Source of the DNA: an uncultured Collinsella sp.
GTDB taxonomy: Bacteria > Actinomycetota > Coriobacteriia > Coriobacteriales > Coriobacteriaceae
Length of the DNA stretch: 8,413 nt
Direction: 5' to 3'
NCBI GenBank assembly: GCA_958424475.1
Contig: CATZTY010000035.1
Location: 1-8,413 of the forward strand
Below the pieces are notes generated by a model. It was not told where the DNA came from. It saw only the letters and a list, made by a program, of their open reading frames with translations, and did not search any database. Numbering within the stretch: the stretch's first letter is position 1; the number at the start of each line of letters is the position of its first letter. Positions 1 through 6,589 of the stretch are shown here, in pieces. Made by a program: the position numbers and the translations under genes.

Positions 1-565
1 GAATCGCCGCCTCATCTCCTCCAGAAAGATCGGTGCGGCCGTGCCCACCCGGAAACAGGGTGTCGCCCACAAAGGCAATGTTCCCCTGCTCGGTGGCAGC
101 AAACAAGACGATCCCGCCCGGCGTATGCCCTGGTGTCTCGATCACCTGCAGGCAGATATCGCCCACCTCGATTGCATCGCCCTCGGCGAGCAGGCGCGTC
201 GGCTCCCCGGGGTCGGGCGTCTCAATGCCCCACATAGCTCGCTGTTCCTCGATGTTCGCATGCGGCACCGCCACATCCTTAGCACACAGCTCATACTGGC
301 AGCCCTCGCCAACGGTGGTTCGCACGCCGGCAACACCACCAACATGATCGGCATGGCCATGAGTGCATACGGCGCCAAGCATGCGTACGCCAGGACGCTC
401 GGCTCGAATATGCTCCACCAAGCGCCCGCCTTCCCATGCGGGGTCGATAATCACGCACTCATTGTCCGAGATAACAGCATAGCTATTGGTCTGAATGGGA
501 CCGTTTACGAGCGTCTCGATCTCGACCGATCCCTTGGGAGTTAAATCCAAGGACACAGCACTCAT
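1..565 (-). CDS. MBL-fold metallohydrolase, glyoxalase II-like (3' end outside window)
   Basis: Metallo-beta-lactamase-fold hydrolase of the glyoxalase II (GloB)-like group, probably a cytoplasmic thioester or related ester hydrolase; the substrate cannot be read from sequence. 188 codons are visible and the C-terminus runs off position 1. Seen directly: the metal-binding THGHADH motif (H69, H71, D73, H74), the third-ligand region TPGHTPGG (H147), and GDTLFPGGHGRTDLSGGD with the bridging Asp at 168. All metal ligands expected in this part are present. The ATG at 565-563 is preceded by a strong Shine-Dalgarno (AGGAGAGG, about 571-578), which fixes the start. It lies 84 nt after the rel stop on the same strand with a hairpin between them, so it may be co-transcribed by read-through. 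MBL hydrolases often follow relA in Gram-positive genomes (family knowledge), which supports the assignment. The usual length of about 200-210 aa suggests only a short tail is missing. Confidence 0.87.
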   Translation of the reverse strand, partial: MSAVSLDLTPKGSVEIETLVNGPIQTNSYAVISDNECVIIDPAWEGGRLVEHIRAERPGVRMLGAVCTHGHADHVGGVAGVRTTVGEGCQYELCAKDVAVPHANIEEQRAMWGIETPDPGEPTRLLAEGDAIEVGDICLQVIETPGHTPGGIVLFAATEQGNIAFVGDTLFPGGHGRTDLSGGDEAAI

Positions 566-585
566 GTCCCTCTCCTCTCTATAGA

Positions 586-613
586 ACTCGAGGCATCAAA
601 CGATGCCTCGAGT
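586..613 (-). terminator. Perfect 12-bp hairpin between rel and the MBL hydrolase gene
   Basis: Arms 586-597 and 602-613 are perfectly complementary around a 4-nt loop (598-601). Read on the minus strand it begins 37 nt after the rel stop codon and ends just before the Shine-Dalgarno of the MBL gene. The bases following the stem in transcript direction (TTCTAT) form only a weak U-tract. It could therefore be a leaky intrinsic terminator for rel, a 3'-end stabilising structure, or a leader hairpin modulating the downstream gene. The stem is certain; the function is inferred. Confidence 0.5.
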
Positions 614-649
614 GTAGCGAATATCAATAATGTGGCACGTTCGTCGCGA

Positions 650-3010
650 CTAAACGCGGCGCTTAAGCTGGGCTCCACCCTCGCCGGGCATCAGGCGGCG
701 CGCGTCGTAGACCGAGTCGACGCTGCTGATAGAGGCCAGCAGCGGATCCAGACCACTCGCGTCCGAGATCTCGACCATAAAGCGCAGGGTTGCAATACCC
801 TCGCGGTTGGTCGACGTGGCGGCAGAAAGGATATTACCGCCCGCATCGCCAATGGCAATGGTGACATCCTTGAGCAGGCCCATGCGGTCCAGGCACTCGA
901 CCACGATCTCGACCTGGAAGAGGGTGTCGGCAGCGCCGTCCCACTCCACTTCGATCATGCGCTCGGGATGCTCCATAAGACCCTTGACGTTGGGGCAGTT
1001 GGCGCGATGCACCGAAACGCCGCGACCGCGCGTGATGAAGCCGACGATATCGTCGCCCGTCACCGGATTGCAGCAATGCGCCAGACGGACAAGCAGACCG
1101 CTGTTGCTCTCGCCCTTGACGATAATGCCGTTACTGGCGCTCTTGCCGCGCTTTTGCGGCTTGCGGTTGGAGCCGCGAGCGGGCTGCTTCACGACCTCGG
1201 CGATAGCCTCGGCCTTGGTGAGCTGTTCCTCGGGCTTGGGGTCCAAAATCTGCTCGACCTTGTTACCCACAGCGCGCGGGGCAACCTTGCCGGCGCCGAC
1301 GGCGGCAAACAGGTCCTCGAGCTGCTTGAAGTTAAACTGCTCCGCCACGGCGTTGAGCGCACGCGTGGATCGCGGCGTAGAGATGCCATACCCGCGCTTG
1401 CGCAGGTCCTTGGCCAGCATATCGCGACCGGCAGCAGCGTCATCGTCTTTGGTCGCGGCGGCGAAGTAACGGCGGATCTTTGACTTGGCGGAAGGTGTCT
1501 TAACGATCTTGAGCCAATCACGCGACGGCTTGGAACTCTTGTTGGTCAGGATCTCGACACGGTCGCCCGTCTTGATCTCGTGCGTGAGCGGGGCCACCGC
1601 ACCGTTGATCTTAGCGCCGACGCAGTGGTTGCCCACCTCGGTGTGAACGGCGTAGGCAAAGTCGAGCGGCGTGGAGCCGGCACGAAGTGCCATGACTTCG
1701 CCCTTGGGCGTAAAGACAAAAATCTCCTGGTCAAACAAGTCGACCTTCAGCGAGTGCAGGTATTCCTTGGCATCGGTGATCTCGTCAGACGCCGCCCAGT
1801 CGAGTGAGTGCTTGAGCCAGTTAATCTGATCGTCCAGACGCTGCGCATCGTTGGTCTTGGAGGCAGACGATCCGCCCGATTTCTTATACAGCCAGTGGGC
1901 GGCAATGCCGTACTCGGCCTGCTCATGCATCTCGTAGGTTCGAATCTGAATCTCGAGCGGACGAGCCGTGGGGCCGATGACCGTCGTGTGGAGCGACTGG
2001 TAGTTATTGACCTTGGGCATGGCGATATAGTCTTTAAAGCGACCAGGCATGGGGTGCCACAGCGTATGCACCGCACCGAGCGTGGAGTAGCAATCGCGCA
2101 CCGAATGGGTAATTACGCGCAGCGCCACCAGGTCGTAGATCTCGGAGAACTCCTTGCCCTTGCGCTTCATCTTTTGGTAGATGGACCAATAGTGCTTGGA
2201 GCGGCCGTTGATCTGGAAGTCCTCCAGACCAATGCGGTTGAGCTCATCGGTAAGCGTCTTGATGGTCTCGGCAAGGTAGCGCTCGCGGACCTCGCGCGAC
2301 TCAGCCACCATGCGCGCGATGCGCTGGTAGGCATCGGGCTCCAGGTAGAAGAAGGACAGGTCCTCGAGCTCCCACTTAATAGAGCTCATGCCCAGGCGGT
2401 CGGCCAAGGGCGCGTACACGTCCATGGTCTCGCGAGCCTTAAACAGGCGACGATCCTCGCGCAGGGCTGCCAGCGTTCGCATGTTGTGCAGACGGTCGGC
2501 AAGTTTAACGATGATGACGCGAATGTCCTTGGACATGGCAAGGAACATCTTGCGCAGCGTGAGCGCCTGCTTCTCGTCCATGCTGTCGACTTCGATGTTG
2601 GTGAGCTTGGTCACGCCATCGACGAGCTCGGCCACCGTATCGCCAAACAGGCCGGAAACATCGGCGAGCGAGGTCTCGGTATCCTCGACGGTATCGTGCA
2701 GCAGCGCGGCGCACACCACATCGCAGTCCATCTTGAGATCGGCCAAAATGATGGCAACCTCGACGGGATGGTTAATGTACATCTCGCCCGAGCGGCGCTT
2801 TTGGTTGCAGTGCTTCTCGGCGGCAAAGCAGTAGGCTTGCTCCACCTTAGAAAAGTCGTCCTCATTCATATATTTGAGGCACAGGCGCTCCAGCTTGTCG
2901 TAGCTGTCCGCCATAATCTCGGGCGGCAGCTCATCGGCATGCTTATAGTGCTCCATCTCCGAAAACGGCTGGAGGGTGGAATCATGGGCGGTACGGGCTG
3001 CGGCATCCAT
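650..3010 (-). CDS. rel: Bifunctional (p)ppGpp synthetase/hydrolase, long RSH (Rel) type
   Basis: Long RelA/SpoT-homologue enzyme, 786 aa. It makes (p)ppGpp from ATP and GDP/GTP and hydrolyses it, setting the stringent response; ribosome-associated in the known family. Domains in order: HD hydrolase (about 55-205) with H81, H105-D106 and the HDTVEDT motif (E109, D110) intact; synthetase (about 245-375) with GRSKHYWSIYQKM and YQSLHT; TGS (about 425-490); zinc-finger/RIS region with HCCNPV (C646, C647) and HRANC (C672); C-terminal ACT (about 698-770). The synthetase loop reads RFKD (324-327), the RXKD form typical of bifunctional Rel/SpoT and not the EXDD form of monofunctional RelA, so both activities are expected. 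The ATG at 3010 has an AAGGGGA Shine-Dalgarno (3016-3022) 5 nt upstream, next to the recJ stop, so recJ and rel form an operon with likely translational linkage. Length is near the usual 720-790 aa, with a slightly long N-terminus. Sometimes annotated relA. Confidence 0.97.
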   Translation of the reverse strand: MDAAARTAHDSTLQPFSEMEHYKHADELPPEIMADSYDKLERLCLKYMNEDDFSKVEQAYCFAAEKHCNQKRRSGEMYINHPVEVAIILADLKMDCDVVCAALLHDTVEDTETSLADVSGLFGDTVAELVDGVTKLTNIEVDSMDEKQALTLRKMFLAMSKDIRVIIVKLADRLHNMRTLAALREDRRLFKARETMDVYAPLADRLGMSSIKWELEDLSFFYLEPDAYQRIARMVAESREVRERYLAETIKTLTDELNRIGLEDFQINGRSKHYWSIYQKMKRKGKEFSEIYDLVALRVITHSVRDCYSTLGAVHTLWHPMPGRFKDYIAMPKVNNYQSLHTTVIGPTARPLEIQIRTYEMHEQAEYGIAAHWLYKKSGGSSASKTNDAQRLDDQINWLKHSLDWAASDEITDAKEYLHSLKVDLFDQEIFVFTPKGEVMALRAGSTPLDFAYAVHTEVGNHCVGAKINGAVAPLTHEIKTGDRVEILTNKSSKPSRDWLKIVKTPSAKSKIRRYFAAATKDDDAAAGRDMLAKDLRKRGYGISTPRSTRALNAVAEQFNFKQLEDLFAAVGAGKVAPRAVGNKVEQILDPKPEEQLTKAEAIAEVVKQPARGSNRKPQKRGKSASNGIIVKGESNSGLLVRLAHCCNPVTGDDIVGFITRGRGVSVHRANCPNVKGLMEHPERMIEVEWDGAADTLFQVEIVVECLDRMGLLKDVTIAIGDAGGNILSAATSTNREGIATLRFMVEISDASGLDPLLASISSVDSVYDARRLMPGEGGAQLKRRV

Positions 3011-3025
3011 CGAGGTCCCCTTCCC

Positions 3026-6000
3026 CTAGGCCCGCGGTACGATCGGGCGGTTAACTTTGGCTAGCATATCAGAAGCGCACGAATCGAGCGCCCAGCTCCG
3101 GAAAGCCGAAAACTCCATGCGCGAGCGCAAGCCCTCCAAATAGCGAATTGACCTACTCAATTGCACGCGGCCGGGGTTTTCGGCCATCGCGATGCGACGG
3201 GTGTCGTCAAACCCCGAAACGCGACAAAAACCAAGCTCTTCGAAGATTCCCAGGCCGCTTTCCACCGAACGCTCGTCGACCGGCGTGCGAGCATCGATGG
3301 CAAGGCACATCTGCGCGATGTCGATATCGCTCGCGCTAAAGGAATCGTCCCCGGTTTTGCCGCGGTTGGAGCGCCACATGGTCTGCAGTGCGCGATAGAG
3401 CGTGACGAGCTCGTCGCGCTCGGGCGCATAGCAGTCGAGCAGGCGCTCGTTAATGCGGGCGTCGCGCGACGAATAGAGCAGATGGATCACGGCGGGCTGG
3501 CCATCGCGACCGGCGCGGCCGCTCATCTGGTTAAACTCAATGCCGCCAAACGGCATGTGATAGAGCACGACATGGCGGATATCGGGCAGGTTGACGCCCT
3601 CGCCAAAGGCAGATGTCGAGACGATGCAGCTGAGGCTGCCGTCTCGGAAAGCTTCCTCCACGCGACGGCGATCGGAACGCGCAAGCCCCGCGTTATAGAA
3701 CGCGATATGGGTTGCGCAATCGGGCACACGCTTGCGCAACGTCTTGGCGAGCGCCACGGACTGGTCGCGCGAATTGACGTAGATGACGGTCTTTTCCCCC
3801 GTCGCCACAATCGACACCAAACGGTTCTCGCGACTTGCAAGATCACGGTCGTCCTCGAGCTGCAGGTTCTCGCGCACCGTCTCGTCGACCACCGTGCGAG
3901 TGATCGGCAGCATGCGGGCAAGCTCGGCCACGACCGGAGCCGTCGCGGTGGCCGTCGCAGCCATAACGACCGGGTCGCCCAGGGCTTTGAGGATATCGGG
4001 CATGTCGAGATAGGCGCTGCGGTCGCCGCCCTTGGCAAGACCGGCATGATGCGCCTCATCGATAACGACAAAGCCGATGCGGCCCGAACGCGCGAAGCGG
4101 TCACGGTGGATAGATAGGAACTCGGGCGTCGTGAGCACGATACCGGTGCGGCCCGAAGCTAGGCCAGCGAACACGTCATCGCGTGCGGCCTCCACGGTCT
4201 CGCCGGTCAGCACGCCAACGCCAATGCCAAGCGATGCCATCGTCGACGAGAGGTGATAGGCCTGGTCGGCAACAAGCGCACGCAGCGGATAGACAAAGAT
4301 GCTCGCACGTCCGCGAAGCACCGCCTCACGCGCGGCATGCACATGGAAGATGAGCGACTTGCCGCGGCCCGTTCCCATAACCGCCAAGACACTCTGGTGA
4401 TCGGCCAAGGCGTCGAGCGCCTCAACCTGCGCGCGGTGCGGCTGGTTCGATCCGATAAAGCTATGGATAAGCGAGCGCGTGAGCTCGGTATAGGAAAGCT
4501 GGGCGAGCGTCTCGCGCTTGCGCGACTCCAAGCGCAGGCCGGAATCCGCCGGCTGCACGCCACGACGAAGCTCGCATGCCGGATCGTCGACGCTGGGCAG
4601 CGTGGTATCGCGGACCAGAACATCCTTGACCATGAGCTTGGGCTTCACACGACCCTGCCAATGCTCGGCAACGGCCTCGAACACCAAGTCGACAGCGCTA
4701 TCGCAGTTGATGAGCTTATCGATTTGCGGCACGCGGAACATAATGGCCGGCACGCTCGCGGCGCCATCGGTCGCCACAAAGCGCATGTGCTCGCCGGTCT
4801 TACCCACCACGGCGCGATCACACATCGTCACGCCCTCGGCAGCCAGCAGCGGCACCTTATTACCCTGGCCAAACGGCTCAAGGCGGGAAATCTGCTCGAT
4901 GGTCTCGATATTCAATTCGGAAAGGTCGACCGTGGCGGCAACCTCGTCGGTGTCCTCAAAGTCCTCGGCGGGAAGCTCGGACAACACGGCGGAAAGGCGA
5001 CGGCGGAACTCGTCGAGCTTGGATGCCTCGATAGTCACACCCACCGCACCGGCATGTCCGCCGCGACGAATCATCAGGTCGGAACAGCGCTCGATGGCGT
5101 CAAACAGGTTAACTTTGCCCACCGAGCGACCAGAGCCGCGCGCGATACCGTCCTCGATCGAGAACAGCAGCGCCGGCACGTGGTAGCGGTTGGTCAGACG
5201 GCTTGCCACGATGCCCTTGACGCCCTCGTGCCAGCCTTCGCCGCCCACGACGATCGCGCGTCCGCCGTCATAGGTCTCCTCGACCTTTGCCATGGCATCG
5301 CGCGTGAGCTCCGCCTCGATCTCACGGCGCTGGCGATTGATTTCCTCGAGCTCAGCCGCCAGTGCGCTTGCTTCGATGGGATCGCGGGCAAGCAGCAGGT
5401 CGAGCGCCAGCTTGGGATCAGCCATGCGACCGGCAGCGTTTAAGCGGGGAATGAGCGAGAATGACAGGCCATCCGCCGTAATGCTCGAAAGGTCCGCCTT
5501 GGCGAGCGCGGCAAGCGCGATATAGCCGGGGCGAGCGGTTACGCGCATCTGCTGGATGCCCTCGGCAACCAGCGCGCGGTTCTCGGGCGTGAGCGGCATC
5601 ATGTCGGACACGGTGCCCAGCGCCGCGACCTCGATTAGCGAACGCCAATACGACGGCTTGCCCAGGCGCTCACCCAGGACTTGCACCAGCTTGAGCGCCA
5701 CACCAGCACCGGCAAGCTCACGCGAGGGGCCCTCGTCCTCGAGCTTGGGGTCAGTCAGGGGCACACCCTGCGGCACCTGGTCGGAGGGCTCGTGATGGTC
5801 CGTGACCACCAAATCGATCCCCAGGTCCTCCAAATAGGAAACCTCTTCCTTGGCGGCAATGCCGTTATCGACGGTCACGATCAGCTGGGGGCGAGCGAGC
5901 TCGTTAACGCGGTCGAGCGCCGCGCGCGAAAGACCGTAGCCCTCATCAAAGCGATGCGGAATAAACGGCGTGACATCGGCGCCAAACGTGCGCAGCGCCT

Positions 6001-6313
6001 CGGTCAACAGGCAGGTCGACGTAATACCGTCAACGTCAAAATCGCCAAAGACTGCAATGTGCTCGTGGTTGCGAATAGCACGCTCGACGCGGTCGGCAAC
6101 GACCGACATGCCCGGGATAATGAGTGGGTCGGCCCAGTCGCGATCGAGCGAAGGCGTCAAAAACAATTGGCCCTCTTTGATGGAGCCAATGCCGTGCGCG
6201 ACCATAATGCGCGCCACCAGCCCGGGAATGCCCAGACCAGCCGAAAGATCCTTTTCGAGCTCGGGGTTTTGCTGAGCGACCGCCCAGCGATGCGTCGTCT
6301 TAAGCGATGACAT
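3026..6313 (-). CDS. recJ: RecJ single-strand DNA 5'-3' exonuclease fused to a RecQ-like SF2 helicase
   Basis: 1095-aa fusion. N-terminal RecJ, a 5'-3' single-strand exonuclease used in recombination and mismatch repair: GDFDVDG (90-96), VTVDNG (146-151), TDHH (171-174), GTVSDMMPL (233-241), DHHA1 with GSGRS (393-397) and RRGGHAG (416-422), and an OB-type part with PFGQGN (480-485). All expected catalytic motifs are present. From about 600 a second enzyme follows: NQPHRAQ (623-629), Walker A-like GTGRGKS (647-653), VYPLRALVADQ (674-684), DEAHHAG (752-758), AATATA (785-790), VIYVNSRD (843-850), AFGEGVNLPD (902-911) and QMSGRAGRDG (929-938), a full superfamily 2 helicase core. RecQ zinc cysteines and an HRDC domain are not apparent. 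Residues 955-1095 are unassigned. Ordinary RecJ is about 550-800 aa. I chose the ATG at 6313 (weak GGGGGTGGG Shine-Dalgarno) because RecJ homology starts at its RWAVAQQNPEL; a GTG at 6358 would add 15 residues but lacks well-spaced SD. The stop abuts rel. Confidence 0.93.
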   Translation of the reverse strand: MSSLKTTHRWAVAQQNPELEKDLSAGLGIPGLVARIMVAHGIGSIKEGQLFLTPSLDRDWADPLIIPGMSVVADRVERAIRNHEHIAVFGDFDVDGITSTCLLTEALRTFGADVTPFIPHRFDEGYGLSRAALDRVNELARPQLIVTVDNGIAAKEEVSYLEDLGIDLVVTDHHEPSDQVPQGVPLTDPKLEDEGPSRELAGAGVALKLVQVLGERLGKPSYWRSLIEVAALGTVSDMMPLTPENRALVAEGIQQMRVTARPGYIALAALAKADLSSITADGLSFSLIPRLNAAGRMADPKLALDLLLARDPIEASALAAELEEINRQRREIEAELTRDAMAKVEETYDGGRAIVVGGEGWHEGVKGIVASRLTNRYHVPALLFSIEDGIARGSGRSVGKVNLFDAIERCSDLMIRRGGHAGAVGVTIEASKLDEFRRRLSAVLSELPAEDFEDTDEVAATVDLSELNIETIEQISRLEPFGQGNKVPLLAAEGVTMCDRAVVGKTGEHMRFVATDGAASVPAIMFRVPQIDKLINCDSAVDLVFEAVAEHWQGRVKPKLMVKDVLVRDTTLPSVDDPACELRRGVQPADSGLRLESRKRETLAQLSYTELTRSLIHSFIGSNQPHRAQVEALDALADHQSVLAVMGTGRGKSLIFHVHAAREAVLRGRASIFVYPLRALVADQAYHLSSTMASLGIGVGVLTGETVEAARDDVFAGLASGRTGIVLTTPEFLSIHRDRFARSGRIGFVVIDEAHHAGLAKGGDRSAYLDMPDILKALGDPVVMAATATATAPVVAELARMLPITRTVVDETVRENLQLEDDRDLASRENRLVSIVATGEKTVIYVNSRDQSVALAKTLRKRVPDCATHIAFYNAGLARSDRRRVEEAFRDGSLSCIVSTSAFGEGVNLPDIRHVVLYHMPFGGIEFNQMSGRAGRDGQPAVIHLLYSSRDARINERLLDCYAPERDELVTLYRALQTMWRSNRGKTGDDSFSASDIDIAQMCLAIDARTPVDERSVESGLGIFEELGFCRVSGFDDTRRIAMAENPGRVQLSRSIRYLEGLRSRMEFSAFRSWALDSCASDMLAKVNRPIVPRA

Positions 6314-6365
6314 AGGCACCCACCCCCGATAGGGGCAGGTCGCCGCGATACCTCTCACGGTTCAT
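6300..6365 (-). CDS. Possible 21-aa leader ORF overlapping the recJ start
   Basis: An ATG at 6365-6363 has a good Shine-Dalgarno (AGAGGA, 6375-6380) with a 9-nt gap, better than that of recJ itself. It reads 21 residues (begins MNRERYRG, ends GAYVIA) to a TAA at 6302-6300, passing over the recJ ATG at 6313 in another frame. It may be a translated leader that delivers ribosomes to recJ by coupling, or a chance ORF. It resembles no protein I know, and nothing in its residues suggests an attenuator (no codon run). Confidence 0.25.
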   Translation of the reverse strand: MNRERYRGDLPLSGVGAYVIA

Positions 6366-6421
6366 AGCGATGAGTCCTCTGTGTATGCCCACTTCGGCAG
6401 GCAGATCTGTTGAACGGATTT

Positions 6422-6427
6422 ATTATA
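6422..6427 (-). promoter_or_regulatory. Candidate -10 box for the recJ-rel operon
   Basis: The minus strand reads GGTATAATAAATCC here, containing a perfect TATAAT at 6427-6422. At a 16-18 nt spacing the -35 region (about 6444-6451, reading GCGATTTG) is poor, so recognition by the housekeeping sigma factor is plausible but not certain. Initiation near 6415 would give about a 100-nt leader before the recJ ATG, including the candidate leader ORF. The flanking sequence is A/T-rich compared with the coding DNA around it, as expected for a promoter. Confidence 0.42.
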
Positions 6428-6492
6428 CCGTGCGGCGCGGACGCAAATCGCCGCAGCACGCCGCGGTTTCGGTAAACGATGCCGGTAATAGC

Positions 6493-6507
6493 CTCGAAAT
6501 AATCGAG
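6493..6507. repeat. Short inverted repeat in the divergent intergenic region
   Basis: CTCGA (6493-6497) and TCGAG (6503-6507) flank a 5-nt A/T loop. A separate 8-bp palindrome, CACATGTG, lies at 6525-6532. Both are between the divergent recJ and BASS transporter genes, upstream of the latter, so either could be a regulator-binding site or chance. I found no convincing -35/-10 pair for the transporter gene: TAGCAT at 6540-6545 is the best -10 candidate but has no good -35 partner. Confidence 0.2.
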
Positions 6508-6589
6508 CGTTTCTGACGCACGGACACATGTGAGCGTCTAGCATATCCAGTCAAAACGGATTCACGAGCAAAGGGAGTCACAAGAGCAT

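Noticed and set aside
41..1483. Plus-strand frames opposite the MBL hydrolase and the rel 3' end
   Set aside because: Shadows of well-supported minus-strand genes that carry family motifs.
1808..3064. 418-codon plus-strand frame antisense to rel
   Set aside because: It lies opposite a certain gene, has no family resemblance and arises from high-GC codon bias leaving the complementary frame open.
3161..5443. Long plus-strand frames (318 and 396 codons) antisense to recJ
   Set aside because: Same composition artefact; repetitive Arg/Leu/Ala/His-rich translations with no recognisable domain.
6314..6358. GTG at 6358 as the recJ start
   Set aside because: The only SD upstream is 16 nt away, too far, and RecJ similarity begins after the ATG at 6313; kept only as an alternative.
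6362..6544. 60-codon minus-strand frame in the recJ upstream region
   Set aside because: It runs across the candidate promoter, has no recognisable motif and no good ribosome-binding site.
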